Shown: in pieces, positions 38,670-51,860 of the stretch
How positions within the stretch are numbered: the stretch's first letter is position 1
Layout of the letters: each line of letters starts with the position of its first letter
Origin: Vulcanisaeta sp. JCM 16161
GTDB lineage: Archaea; Thermoproteota; Thermoprotei; Thermoproteales; Thermocladiaceae
Assembly: GCF_001316285.1 (NCBI RefSeq)
Contig: NZ_BBDO01000007.1
Span: 62,001 to 126,000, forward strand
Length of the DNA stretch: 64,000 bases
Direction of reading: 5' to 3'
Program-made: the position numbers and the translations under genes
The notes under the pieces: generated by a model
Told to the model about the DNA's origin: nothing
Databases searched by the model: none
What the model saw: the letters and a program-made list of their open reading frames with translations, nothing else

Positions 38670-39293
38670 TTAATGTTGATTAACCGTTCGTGAGTACTTC
38701 CTAATTAGCTCATCATAGTCAACCTCCCTGAGCATTGGTCGATTAACCTATACTCTCCCTCCCTAACCTTCTCAATGAAGTTATAATTAATTAGGGCGTT
38801 TAGTGCGTTCACGAGTTCTCTGTCACTAATTCCCTGTTGAGTCTCGTCATCACGGCTAGCTTAATGTCCCTCCACCTATTCACAAACCTCAACACCGATA
38901 GTATGGCTAGGTAGAGCGCCCTGTTTGCCTTATCCTCGAGGAAGTGCTCAAGCTCAGTAATCATCATTTTAACGCCCTCATTAACCGTCTTCCTCAGGGA
39001 ATCCTTGAGGCCCATTCCCCTAACCCCATGGTAATTACCAAATAGTGTTAGCCAACCAACTATGTCATCAAGCCTGTTGATGACGGTGTCAAAGGCGCTG
39101 AATCGAATACCCAACTCATTAAACCCCTTCTCAGGAACTCCCTGGATAACTCATTTATTACCACCCTCATTAGGCTAGTCTTACCAATACCACGCTGACC
39201 ACTAATGACAACCCAATTACCAGCCCTAACCTGTCTCTTAACATACTCAACCTCCTCATCCCTAACCTCCTTCGGGTGCAGGTCAAAGTGCAC
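38670..39293 (-). pseudogene. archaeal ATPase with internal deletion
   Basis: The N-terminus from 39293 has DLHPKEVRDEEVEYV and Walker A ISGQRGIGKTSLMRV, but about residue 50 it passes directly (INELSREFLRRGF) into the C-terminal region, skipping Walker B and the whole ATPase core. A frame change near 39110 then gives RLDDIVGWLTLFGN and a winged-helix end (DRELVNALNALINYNFIEKV). The 3' end, repaired, is DYDELIRKYS before the stop at 38670. Compared with the intact relative at 32278, the junction falls at an ELS/RE sequence present in both parts, suggesting deletion between short repeats. Confidence 0.68.
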
Positions 39294-39387
39294 TGAAGAC
39301 CCAGCAGTTAAAAGGTATCTCTTTATTAATGAGGTCCCGAGCCAGGTAGATTAATTTATTGACTGACCCGGTACGAGCATTATGGTG

Positions 39388-40303
39388 TTAATCCCTACGT
39401 AATGACTCGATGGCCTTCCTTAGTCTGAACTCCATCCTCTTCATGTATAGTGCCATCGTCGCCATCCCAAGGAATTGTAGGCCTATGAGGGTTAGCATTA
39501 TGGCAACCAACCCCTTCAGGTAGTACTTAATGCCGTAGAATATGTACCAATAACCGACATAGCGCCGAGGAGAAGCCTGGTATGAGGAGGAGTGCGCCTA
39601 GTAGGAATAGTATTAGCATTGGGTTGTACCTAGTGGTTAGCAGGACCATGTCCCTAAAGATCCTCAGCCCATCCACCACACCCAGCTTCTTCTTACCAAC
39701 CCTGGGCCTATACTCAATGGGGATCTCCCTAACCACCCTGCCCGTGCTGATCATATGCGCGGCTATGTGTGCCTCAATACTGAAGCCGCCTACCTCCGCA
39801 ACCGCGTCCCTAAGGGACTCAACCCTGACGATGTACATGCCGCTGAGCACGTCATGAAGCTTCGTGTCAAATAGTAGGTTGAAGACCCAGGTAAGTAGCC
39901 TATTACCAAGCCTGTAGATTGGGCCCTGGCTACAGGGTAGTGGTTTCCTGACGCCTATCACCTCGTCAGCCCCAGTCCTCATTACCTCCCTAACCATCTC
40001 CGGGATGTACCTGGCTGGGTATGAGTAGTCGCCATCCATGACGAGCATGTATGGCGTATTCACGTACTTAAGCGCGGTCCAAATGGCGTCAGCCTTACCC
40101 CTACCCTCCTGCTGAACAACCCTAACGCCGTACCTCACAGCCACGTCTACGGTGCCATCAGTACTACCACCATCGACGACCAAGACCCTCTCCCTGGGAA
40201 CACCAACGCTCAACACCTCATCAAGGACCAGGCCAATGCCCTTAACCTCATCCCGCGTGGGTATGACCACAGTGACCAGGCCCAGCAATTCATCACCGGC
40301 CAT
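39388..40303 (-). CDS. GT2 glycosyltransferase, dolichyl-phosphate mannose synthase-like
   Basis: About 305 residues from 40303, with one break near 39555. It has VTVVIPTRDEVKGIG, VLVVDGGSTDGTVD, VMDGDYSYPARYIPEM (DxD metal site) and EIPIEYRPRVGKKKLG, the standard DPM1/GtrB order. The C-terminus holds two hydrophobic segments: LILFLLGALLLIP before the break, and YYLKGLVAIMLTLIGLQFLG after it. It is thus a membrane-anchored polyprenyl-phosphate sugar transferase. Such enzymes make lipid-linked mannose or glucose for N-glycosylation. Confidence 0.82.
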
Positions 40304-40505
40304 ATGAATTATTAATCCAGTTTATGGAAGCACAATTAAGTATTACTGCAAACACCAAGCCACCACAGCACTGATCAAAGAAATGATCAGCACAAAGCCA
40401 GCGACAATCACGCGTCATAACCCCCTCCCATCATCACCCACTAACTACCCAATACACCAAGACTAAAAACCAAACCCCACCACAGAACAACCAAGGCAGC
40501 GAAAG

Positions 40506-40514
40506 CCTTAAAAG
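40506..40514 (+). promoter_or_regulatory. box A promoter of tRNA-Met
   Basis: CCTTAAAAG lies 23-31 bases before the tRNA 5' end (40537), the normal position of an archaeal TATA box. Confidence 0.65.
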
Positions 40515-40536
40515 CATAAGGAAGGACCCATAAAAC

Positions 40537-40629
40537 AGCGGGGTAGGGTAGCCTGGTAGCCTGCGGGCTCATAACCCCGAGAACCCAATCGGGTCGGGAA
40601 GTCCCCGGTTCAAATCCGCCCCGCTACCA
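40537..40629 (+). tRNA. initiator-type tRNA-Met (CAT), probable intron
   Basis: Acceptor AGCGGGG pairs with CCCCGCT before A and an encoded CCA. The A1-U72 pair and the GGG of the anticodon stem (GCGGG-CTCATAA) are initiator features. The gene is 93 bases including CCA, about 17 more than a normal tRNA. The excess lies after the anticodon loop, where AACCCAATCGGGT can fold as a hairpin, so an intron is likely; Thermoproteales tRNAs often carry them at non-standard sites. The T-arm 5' strand CCCGG expects CCGGG after the TTCAAAT loop, but the sequence gives only CCG, so two bases are probably missing through sequencing error. A T-run (40633-40640) follows as terminator. Confidence 0.85.
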
Positions 40630-40846
40630 AGACTTTTTTTCATAAATTTATTGATTATTTTATGAAAATTTCTATGAATAAATAATCCTTAAATTCATTA
40701 ACAGTTACTAGGTTTTACGGCATAAGCACTAATAATATTCACGTCTATGAATTTTTAATCTTAATACCGCGGGTTTGCTTCATATCGGCAATGTGCCTAT
40801 CTTTTCCTTAGTGATTTATTAATTATTTTGAGATTATGGTTATAGT

Positions 40847-42402
40847 ATGTTTATTGCTCGGTGTCGAGAGACCGCAACCATGGAAATAGATGAGGGATTA
40901 GTTAGGAAGAATAGATTCTGTCGTGGTGGAAGGGGTGGACTTAAGTGCAGCGGTGAGGTAGAGGATCAGGAAACTATTAATAGAGTTATCGCCCTATTAA
41001 TTGAGGCGCTTAGGCGATTAATTAATTGGTGTGTTTGGGATCAATGGTGGATAGGTGAGAAGGAGAAGGAGTTGCTGAGGCTTAGGAATGATGCCGAGAC
41101 CAAATTTAGAGGTAGATATAGCGATGATGTAGTTGATGATTTGTTAAAGGTCATTGATGGGTTCATACAGTACATTGCCGAATTTAGGAAGTATTGGATT
41201 GAGAATAATATTGGGGATGAAATTAAGAAATTAATTGAGGATTTAAGAAACGGTAAAGCCGATGTGGTCATTAGAAGTACGGGCAAGGCGCTGACAATTA
41301 GTGCGTATGGTAAATACGCGATATTAGAGGTGAGTAGATTAGGCGGTATGAGGGTTCGTTTGATATTTAGGAAGATTAGGGGTGTAACCATTGACGTGCC
41401 GGATATCTTCAGGAAGGTAATGGGTAGGGATGAGTATGAGGATTTTACTAAGATACTGCAGGGATTACGGAGGGGATTTGCGGAGACTGATGAAGGTGTA
41501 GATGGAGTTAGGCCTAGAATGGGGACTGCTCAGACGTGGCAGGTCATTCTTTGGTCGCTATTATACCAGGTAGGGTTCGTGCATTTATAAATGCCGTTGA
41601 TGTTAATGTAGAAGGCGTAGCCATGGTGTGGCAACTAAGGGCCAATAGCCATAAATCGCTTAGGAATAGTACGTATGAAGTACTTAACGATAAAGAGACA
41701 TTGATGGCATTTATGTTAACCGCAGTTCTCGGTGATGGTTACGCATATATCACGGATAAACCAAGAATTAAACTTGTAATTGGTACCGCCAAGTTCAGGA
41801 GGTGGGAACCAATCCTTAACCAATTAAGTAATATAGGCTTCAAATGGAGTCCGCAACCAGGCCGAGATGCAGTACAAATAACGTTTACCGCAGGTTACGC
41901 AATAGACATGGCTCAGGCAATGATTAACATCGCACCACCCATATTGAGAGACATCTTAGACGTACTCAGCATAGAGAAATGGCAAAGGATGAAGAAAATA
42001 GCCAATATGGAGGTTAGGTTTAGGCTTGGTGAGTCGCGGGTTTTGGTTGGTGGTGAGCCGTTCACTGTGGCTGTTAGTAGGGGTTCGGTTAGGTTGTTGC
42101 GTAAGGTTAGGGATTGGGCCGGGGTTTATAGGGTTCTTGAGGTGTTGAGGGGTGGTTACGGTGAGGACTTTGTTTCTCAGGTTAAGGTTCATAGGAGTGG
42201 TGGGTATATTGTCATTGCTATACCTGCGAGGCTCATTGAGGGTCGTGAGGATATTAGGGCGCAGGTTATTAGTGTGCTTTGTAGGAAGTACTGGAGGACT
42301 AGTGATGATAGTAGGAGGATGGAGGTGGTTAGGGCATTGAGTAGGTTTGCGTCTTTGGAGACCATCAGCGCCTGCCTAGGTAATGCTTCACAACCCCATT
42401 AA
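40847..42402 (+). CDS. PaREP2b family protein (frameshifted)
   Basis: About 518 residues with one break near 41565. I recognise the Pyrobaculum repeat family PaREP2b from STGKALTISAYGKYA, IFRKVMGRDEYEDF, MGTAQTWQVILWSLLYP, INAVDVNVEGVAMVWQLRA and MKKIANMEVRFRLGES. The stretch LMAFMLTAVLGDGYAYI resembles a LAGLIDADG signature of homing endonucleases, but only one such motif is clear, so nuclease activity is not claimed. The C-terminus seems short; open reading continues in other frames to about 42500, so the end may be lost to an indel. It sits next to tRNA-Met. Confidence 0.7.
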
Positions 42403-42753
42403 TCGCCATACGGCACTTCCTCCAGGCGCATTCCTGTGCCGGTGCGTATACCCTGGATGTGTGGATTACTTTCTATTTCTATTCAACCTTGAATAGGTGA
42501 ATTCACTCACCATACCTATCCCACCGCCTAAAACTGATAGTTACCGCCAAAACAATGCCCATCTCGTGGAAACCATAGTCAATACCATGCCACGGCGATG
42601 TAGGTGTTTTTCTGGGTACTACGTTTATTAATTGCCATTAATTTCCACGTTCTAGATGGCACTTCTTGCCCTAGCTTCGAAATTCAGCCTTATGCTTGCC
42701 ATTACCTGTTTGCCGGGTAGAGAATATCTTATGGTTGAGCCGCACCGTTATTA
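42403..42753. other. intergenic region before the NAD operon
   Basis: 351 bases. The first 100 or so may still encode the tail of the PaREP2b protein in another frame (to a TAG near 42497). The remainder shows no gene, no strong repeat and no recognised RNA. A leader or promoter of the nad operon must lie near 42700-42750, but I see no convincing TATA box. Confidence 0.35.
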
Positions 42754-43674
42754 ATGGGCAATGAGGACCTGGTTAATGAGGTACTGTCCCTAAAGCGTGA
42801 GAGGAATGCGGTAATACTGGCCCATAATTACATGGATTACGATATACAGGTTGTTGCGGATTTCATTGGTGACTCGTACGACCTGGCGCTTAGGGCTATG
42901 GAGACTAAGGCCGAGGTCATCGTATTCGCCGGCGTTAGGTTCATGGCTGAGCAAGCAAGCGCTCAATTACGATAGGACCGTCCTCGCCCCAGACCCCGGT
43001 GCCGGTTGTACAATAGCCGATGCCCTCAATGCGGATATGCTAAGGCGTGCTAGGGAGGAGTACCCCAACGCACCCGTGGTCCTCTACGTTAATAGTAACG
43101 CCGATGTTAAGGCATTGGCTGATTACATCGTTACGTCATCGACCGCCATTAAGGTCGTTAAGAAATTAAGTAGTGACGTGGTAATCTTCGGCCCAGACTC
43201 TAATTTAGCAGACTACGTCGCTCACATGACCGGTAAGAGGATAATTAAGGTCCCTCCCAACGGTAAGTGCATAGTTCATGCCAGTTACACGGTTGACATG
43301 GTGAGGGAGGCTAGGGCTAAATACCCGGGAGCCAAGGTGATGATACACCCAGAGGCACCCCTTAATGTGCTAAGGATGGCCGACTTCGTAGGGTCCACGA
43401 ACCAGATGATTGAGTACGCCAGGGATAGTGGTTATGACGAATTCGTGGTTGGTACGGAAATAGGAATGCTAAATGCCCTGAGGATTAAGGTGCCCAATAA
43501 AACGTTTCATCCATTAACGACAGGCCCAAGTGCTAAGTGCCCATTCATGGCAATGGTGACTCTCGATAAGGTCTATAGGTCGCTCCGAGACATGGTTCAT
43601 AAGGTTGAGATACCGAAATCAACCGCCGACGCCATAAGGGAGGCCTTCGAAAGGACTCGAAAACTCCTTGAGGG

Positions 43675-43678
<4 letters not shown>
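42754..43678 (+). CDS. nadA: quinolinate synthase
   Basis: About 308 residues across one break near 42965 (a lost base between AEQAS and LNYDR). It condenses iminoaspartate with dihydroxyacetone phosphate to quinolinate. The three 4Fe-4S cysteines are present: PDPGAGCTIADAL, PPNGKCIVH and GPSAKCPFMA. Other family landmarks are AVILAHNYMDYDIQ, DFIGDSYDLA and LNVLRMADFVGST. Its stop overlaps the GTG of nadB (43675). The break is certainly an error or a very recent lesion, since everything downstream is conserved. Confidence 0.92.
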
Positions 43679-45119
<1,441 letters not shown>

Positions 45120-45123
<4 letters not shown>

Positions 45124-45947
45124 TTGAGGAGTTGTACATAAATAGGCTCCTCAGCTACCTGGAGGAGGACGTATATCCGGAGGACATAACTAGTAGGTTT
45201 CTTGAGGGTATTAGGGCTAGGGGCATTGTTAAGTCTAGGGATGAGGGAATAATCGCTGGGCTTAGGTTCATAATACCATTCCTCAGATACCTCGGTTTTG
45301 AGGTAATCACGTATAAGCGTGATGGTGAGGTAATACGTAAGGGCGACACGATAATGGAGATAGTCGGTGACGCGGGCAGGTTGTTAACCGTTGAACGATT
45401 AACCCTGAACTTCCTCTCAAGGCTTTCGGGTATCGCCACCGCCACAAGCACCATGGTTAGGTTAGCTAGGTCCGTTAACCCAACGGTTAGGATCGCAGGG
45501 ACGAGAAAGACAACGCCTGGGTTTAGGGTGTTTGAGAAATACGCAATAGAAATTGGGGGAGGCGACCCACATAGGTTCAACCTTGCGGATGCCGTGTTAA
45601 TTAAGGATAACCACATAGCAATTTACGGAGACCTCGAGAAACTCATTAAAGTAATTAAGGAGAGGACGAGCTTCACGAAGAAGATTGAGGTTGAGGTTTC
45701 CACGTATGAGGATGCGATTAAGGCCTATAGCTGGTGCGGATGCCATACTGCTTGACAATATGAGACCAAGCGATATAATACCGATAGTTAATGAATTAAA
45801 GGGAAGGGTGATACTCGAGGCAAGCGGTGCATAACACCTGACAACGTGGTTGAATACGCAAGGACAGGCGTTGACGTAATATCCAGCGGCTACATAACGC
45901 ATAGTGCCCGATCAATAGACCTAACAATGGATGCGGAGAGTATTTAA
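45120..45947 (+). CDS. nadC: nicotinate-nucleotide pyrophosphorylase (quinolinate phosphoribosyltransferase)
   Basis: About 276 residues, with breaks near 45735 and 45830. It converts quinolinate plus PRPP to nicotinate mononucleotide, completing de novo NAD synthesis after NadA and NadB. The first part has [38 protein letters not shown] and [11 protein letters not shown]. Repair of the breaks restores [19 protein letters not shown] and [10 protein letters not shown] up to TAA at 45945-45947. I use the ATG at 45120, overlapping nadB's stop, instead of an upstream start. Confidence 0.9.
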
Positions 45948-45976
45948 ACGATTTAAAAATTGAATATAGTGCCCTC

Positions 45977-47524
45977 CTATTTACTGTACATCTGCCTTAG
46001 TTTATATCTCTGTATTTTTCCGCTCTCTGTCTTTGGTAGTGAGTCTACGAATACTACCTCGTGCAGATGCACGTGCTTTGAGTAATTCTCCCTAACGAAG
46101 TTATTAATTCCTTAGCCAGTTCATCGCTTGGCTTATAACCTGGCTTTAACACAACGAAGGCCTTAAATACGTGGCCCCTAACCGGGTCCTCAAATGCCAC
46201 CGCGGCCGACTCAAGGACTGCCGGGTGCTTTATCAATACGCTCTCTATCTCGAATGGACCTACCCTATAACCCGATACCTTAACCACATCGTCCTGCCTA
46301 CCTATGAACCACACATACCCATCTTCATCGATCCTCGCAGTATCTCCGGTTAAGTACCACTCGCCCCTGAAGGCATTCCTTGTTCTCTCCGGTGCATTTA
46401 TGTAACCCATGAAGCAGAATCCCTCGGACGTAGTCCTAACGGCTAGTGTGTCATCAATAACAGTTACCTCATAGCCAGGTGCTGGTAGTCCCATACTACC
46501 GGGTTTAAGCTCTGCCTCGTAGCCCCAGCCATTATAAACAACCATACCAACCTCGGACTGTCCATAATGATCCTTAACCGGGACACCCAGCCTTTCCTGG
46601 AACCACTTAATCACCTCTGGATTGAGCGGTTCACCTGCCGAGCTAAGCTTCCTAACCCTCAGGTTATACCTACCTATGTCCTTTACGGTACCCATGATTA
46701 ACCTATAAGCCGTTGGTGCAAAGGTGAAGTTCGTAACCCTCAACTCCTCAAGCAATCTAAGCGTATCCTCGGGGGAGAAGGGCTTGTCGAGGAAGACAAC
46801 GGGCTTTCCAAACATTAATGGACCTATAACTCCGTAGTAAAGTCCATAGGCCCAACCAGGATCTGCGCCGTTCCAGAACACGTCACCCTCCTCGAGACCA
46901 ATGCCATACTTCATATAGACATACGTATTGTACAGCAGTCTGTAATTCACCATGGCGCCCTTAGGCTCGCCCGTGGTCCCCGACGTATATATTAAAATGG
47001 CCATCTCATTCAAATCGGGTTCCCTAACCTCCTTAACCGGCTCGGCACTAAGGGTTTCATCAAAAGAGATTGCCCTACCGACCTTACCTGGGAAGGACAC
47101 AAGCTTCACATTCAAGTCCTTAACCTTCTCATACTGATCCTCCTGAATAAACAATACACTCGGTCTTCTATCCTTAATCCTCGCCTCTATGGCAAGCGGG
47201 CCGAATGCCGTGAACAATGGTTGATAAACACCACCTACAATCCATGTCGCTAGGAGCACGATAACCTGCTCAGCCTTCTTAGAAGCCAACACAGTAACTA
47301 CATCTCCAGCCTAACGCCATTATCCTAAGCCAACCAGCCAGCCTAAGGGCCTTCTCAGTAACCTCATAAAAACTCATTACCTGCCTATTCCAATCCTTAT
47401 CAAACCTAATAACAGCAGGGTCACTACTCCCTCTCAAGAACGTACGTATCAACCCACCATTACCCGTAAAGTAGTTCCTAACCTCATTCCACGAAAATGT
47501 TTTTACTAAATCTGCGTACTTCAT
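45977..47524 (-). CDS. AMP-forming acyl-CoA synthetase (acetyl-CoA synthetase-like)
   Basis: About 515 residues from 47524, breaks near 47290 and 46110. The P-loop-like AMP-binding signature YTSGTTGEPKG and the A5 motif DHYGQSEVG are present. So are A7 WYLTGDTARIDEDGYVWFIGR (Y/F.TGD), A8 DVVKVSGYRVGPFEIE and, after the last break, the A10 lysine motif PKTESGKIQRY. The order matches ANL-family acyl-CoA ligases. It activates a short or medium acid with ATP and CoA. An AT-rich promoter region (47525-47726) separates it from the divergent hydrolase gene. Confidence 0.85.
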
Positions 47525-47726
47525 ACATTATTTTTTTATAAAAATCCTTAATAAGCATTATCCTCTTTTTATAACTCTACACTTGAAGAAGAAATAAAGT
47601 ACTAGGACATGGCACGTTATTCTTACGATCTAATGTTTAAGGGAGTGAAGTGATGAATTAAGTTATATAGCACTATATAGTTACTGTTCAAGTCGCATAA
47701 ATTAATCACTTAATTGCGAAATAGCC

Positions 47727-48440
47727 ATGCCGTTTACCACGTCTAAGGATGGTACTCGGATTTATTATGAAGTTATTGGTAGTGGTGAACCGCTCGTATT
47801 AATACAAGGCTTTAGTTGGGACCTAACCACCTGGCACTTCCAATGGGAGTTGGCTTATAAATTTAGGCTCGTCCTACTTGATAATAGAAGTGTTGGGCTT
47901 TCCGATAAACCTGTTGATTCATACTCCATGGATAGATGATAGAGGATGTTTATAGCGTTGTTAGCGCATTAAATCTAAAGAATATTAAAGAATATTCACC
48001 TACTTAGCTTCTCAATGGGTGGTATGATAGCCCAGGGCTTCGCACTTAAGTATGGCGATCTTATTAAGTCATTAATCCTAGTATCAACAATGCCTAGGCC
48101 GTTAATAGCCGTGAGTGTTAGTGCCGAGTTCATATCATTACTTAAGAGTCAATATAATGAATACGGCTTCTTCAAGTCACAACTGGAGTTGGCGTTTAGT
48201 GAACAATGGATTAGGAGAAGTCCTGACGTCTTTGAGAATTTCGTAAGGCTTAGGTATAACCTAAGAATGCCATTACATGCCTATCTCGGTCAATTAGCAG
48301 CAATACTGGCGACTAATTATGTCGATAAGCTGGGCAGTATTAATGTACCAACGACGATAATGCATGGCAACGCGGATCCGGTCACGCAATCTATATTGAG
48401 AGACCAAGTGACTTCAATAGGAGTGTTGAGGAGCACGTAA
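47727..48440 (+). pseudogene. alpha/beta hydrolase, broken and 3'-truncated
   Basis: The first frame reads GTRIYYEVIGSGEPLVLIQGF with an oxyanion-hole strand and the LLDNRSVGLSDKP motif (DxRGxG-type, here DNRSVG). After breaks near 47937 and 47995 it continues LLSFSMGGMIAQGFAL, whose SxSMGG carries the nucleophile serine. The part with the acid residue (HGNADPVT) is present, but the region with the catalytic histidine is not. Instead the sequence passes, in another frame, into FNRSVEEHVKLVNEN and ends at 48490, like the tail of a different protein. A deletion fusion is the simplest reading. Confidence 0.65.
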
Positions 48441-48597
48441 AATTAGTTAACGAGAATAGATTTAGGAGGGAGGGGCCAATAATCATTTAGGGGTTCGTAG
48501 ATGTTTTAAATCATGAACCCATGTAATTTTTCCTGTTTGTTTTAATTATTCACGTGTAGTATGTTTTAAATGGGCCTTAAACCATGCTTGCCATTGT

Positions 48598-49797
48598 ATG
48601 GACCTTATCTATGGACGGAGCACTAGGTGGGTATTGTCCTTACTGCCGTACAGCGTTGCCATCGGTCCACTGAGTACCTTAATTACTCTCGAGATTGCCT
48701 CATTGAGGGGAGGTCCTGTTGATGTTGGTTATGCCATGCTGCGGGCTCTGCGGCAGGGATCATCGCACCACTGCTGTGGGGCTTCCTGCTTGATAGGTAT
48801 GGCAGTAAGGAGGTGCTTGCCCTGGGCTTCCTCGGCACGGCCTCTTCATCCTAGCCCTAACCTACGCGCCCAATATTCCGCAGATAGCCCTTTACTACGC
48901 CGCATCATCGCTGTTCTCCTCCGCCGTTGGTGTTTCCACGAGCTTTATCCTAGTTAAATCCTCGAGTAGGTATAGGCTCAATGAGTCATATTCCTGCTCA
49001 ACTTCATTAGTTCGTTGGGTTACCTCATTGGTGATGTCTTGGCTGCCGTATTGTCAGGCTTCATGGTCACTAAATCCATATTACTCATCATGGGCTTACT
49101 GCCAATCATCTCCTTCGCTTGGTCGTTAATTTCCGTGCCGCGGGTCAGTAACGGTAGGAGACAAATAATGGGTAGCGTCGGGTTTGAGAGGCGTATCCAT
49201 AATGTTGAATTGGGTGAATTAGTCACCCTTTACTCTGCGTTGATTATTTTCTACTTCTCATCTGGCATCTTCAATACGCTCTATCCCTATGGACTGAGGA
49301 GTGGTGGCCTATCGAGGAGTTGGGTGATGGCGATAATCTCCGTTGGCATGGGAGTTCAAATAATCGGTTATGTGATTACACCGCGCATGATACGCATGCT
49401 TGGTGGTAATGCGAGGGCCTCATCACGCGCATTAATACTGAGGGGACTATCATACTTCCTAATTGGCTTAACATCAACGACGCCTGAGGCCATGATTATT
49501 ACGGGATTAACGCTATACCCACTGGCCGCGGGTATCGCCTTCTCAACCTTTTACACGGCATCAAGCGTGATGGTCTTTGAGAGGCTTGGTAGTGGTGAGG
49601 AGGGTAGGGGTCTCGGAGCCTACAACTTCATCACGGGCTCTGCATACCTAGCTGGGTCGTTGGCGTCTGGTTACTTGGCTGATTCCGTGGGCATTGGTGG
49701 TAGTTACATGATCGCTGGTGCGATGCTTTGGGTTTCGTCATACCTATTTGAGCATATGCACAGGAGTGAGGGAGTTAAGAACGTACTTAATCCCTAG
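48598..49797 (+). CDS. major facilitator superfamily transporter (frameshifted)
   Basis: About 400 residues. The N-terminal half (48598-49010) needs several indel repairs; fragments such as LLPYSVAIGPLSTLI, VGYAMLRA and a GFLLDRYGSKEV-type loop show the MFS motif A region. The C-terminal half from 49015 is open and shows six hydrophobic segments (for example LLIMGLLPIISFAW and VMAIISVGMGVQIIGY) with a charged central loop. It is a 12-helix secondary transporter in the cytoplasmic membrane. Substrate unknown. Confidence 0.72.
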
Positions 49798-49895
49798 GCT
49801 TATTTTCCCATATTTCACGGTTAGGGCAATAACCATGTCTTAGTGGCATAAACCTCCGGGTTTAACTTTAAAGGTAGTATTGCTGGTGCTTTATC

Positions 49896-51802
49896 GTGAC
49901 CATTAAGGGTGTTAATGGGGTTGTAGGCTTCGTTAACCTCTCGACTGGTGAGGTCAAGAAGATACAGGTGCCCGATGAGGTTTATAGGAATTTCCTAGGC
50001 GGTTATGGGCTGGGCGTCTGGTTCCTATATACTCACATGAAGCCTAGGGTTGACCCACTCGGCCCCGACAACATACTGGGCATAATATCGGGCCTACTAA
50101 ACGCCAGTGGCATTCCAATGACTGGCAGGTCCATGGCCGTCGGTAAGTCACCACTGACTGGTGGTTGGGGTGACTCAAACGCCGGCGGTAGGTTTGGGCC
50201 TAAGCTTATGGAGCCGGCCTAGACGCAATATTCGTCACGGGCGTTTCCGAGAAGCCCGTCTACATACTAATTGATAATGGCAATATTCATATAGAGAGCG
50301 CAGCTGATCTCTGGGGTAAGACGACTAGGGAGACTGAGGATGAATTAAAGCGTAGGCATAGGGGCGCTCAGGTGGTTAGTATTGGGCCTGCTGGTGAGAG
50401 ATTGCAGTTGATTGCGGCGATTATTAATGAGTATGGTAGGGCATATGGCAGGTCGGGTCTTGCTGCTGTGATGGGTAGTAAGAGGTTGAAGGCTATAGTG
50501 CGGTCGGTGATAAGAAGCCGGAAATACACGATAGGGACCTACTGAGGCAAAGGATTAAGGAGATGCTTGATGCCCTAAAAACAACTAGGGCGAGGGCCTA
50601 CGAGATTTGGCATAAGTACGGGACAATATCCACATTAGACACGAGCGTTCTCTCCGGCGACACGCCGATTAAGAATTGGGCGGGCATTGGCGTTAGGGAT
50701 TACGGGACCAAGAACCTCGAGAAGTTCGGCACAAACACGGTCATTAAGGATAATGTCAAGCCCTATGGCTGCGCAAGCTGCCCGGTGGCCTGCGGCGCAT
50801 GGATTAGGAGAAACACTAGGTACGGCCTTGTTGAGGGGCATAGGCTTGAGTATGAGACAGCTCCCTATTTGGACCAGCCCTACTAAATGCTGATCAGGAC
50901 TCCGTGGTTTACGTAGGCGAGCTCTGCAACATGTACGGGCTTGACACAATATCGACCGCGAATGTCGTGGGCTTCGCCTTCGAGCTATACGAGAAGGGTA
51001 TACTGACTGAGAAGGACGTCGGTTTCCCACTGAGGTGGGGTGATCCTGATGCCGTGGTTAAGCTCGTAGAGTTAATAGCTAAGGCCGAGGGTATCGGCAA
51101 AATACTTGGGCAGGGCGTTAAGAGGGCCGCCGAGATAATCGGTAAGGGCGCCGAGCAGTACGCAATGCATGTTGGTGGTCAGGAACTACCGTCACACCAC
51201 CCGCAGTTCCTGCCTGGACTAGCCATTACATACACGGCGGATCCAACACCTGGCAGACACACTGCAGGCGGTGTCCACTTCTGGGGCGAGGGCGGTAAGA
51301 GGCTTTGGGCGCCGTTTGATATCGGCATGGACCTGGGCGCATCGCCAAAGTATGATTATAGTGATAAGGCCGTAAGGCAGCCATAATAGCCATGTCCACG
51401 CAAGTCGAGAATTCCCTAGGCTTCTGCCAATTTGCTTCGCAGGTCATTTATAGGACGCTGCCATACATAGACCTGATATATGCCGTGACTGGCATGAAGT
51501 ATACACCGCAGGAACTGCTTAAGGTTGGCCATAGGATACACACGCTTAGGCAATTATTCAATGTTAGGGAGGGTATTAACCCTAAGAAGGACTTCAAGCT
51601 ACCCAAGAGGGTTCTCGAGCCATTCCCAGAGGGCCCACTTGCCGGCGTTAAGTTGACTGAGGAGGATGTGGAGAGAATGAGAGAACAGTACTGGGAGACA
51701 CTTGGCTGGGACCCGAGCACTGGCTACCCAAGGAGGAGGACCGTTGAAGAACTTGGACTCGCCGAGATAGCCGGCGACATCATAAATGTCCTGCCTCCAT
51801 GA
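49896..51802 (+). CDS. aldehyde ferredoxin oxidoreductase (AOR family)
   Basis: About 637 residues, with breaks near 50220, 50510, 50885 and 51388. It starts at GTG (MTIKGVNGVVGF). N-terminal AOR landmarks are FLGGYGLGVW, PLGPDNILGI and GRSMAVGKSPLTGGWGDSNAGG, which binds the tungstopterin. The Fe-S cluster motif CASCPVAC appears in the third frame, and AEQYAMHVGGQELPSHHPQ and the C-terminal SLGFCQF (fourth cysteine) follow. These tungsten enzymes oxidise aldehydes to acids with ferredoxin. Multiple paralogs are usual in hyperthermophiles and the aldehyde cannot be predicted. Confidence 0.85.
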
Positions 51803-51860
51803 TCATTTTACCTAATTAATACAATAGGTTTAAAAACGGTAATTCCCTAACCACAACCTC

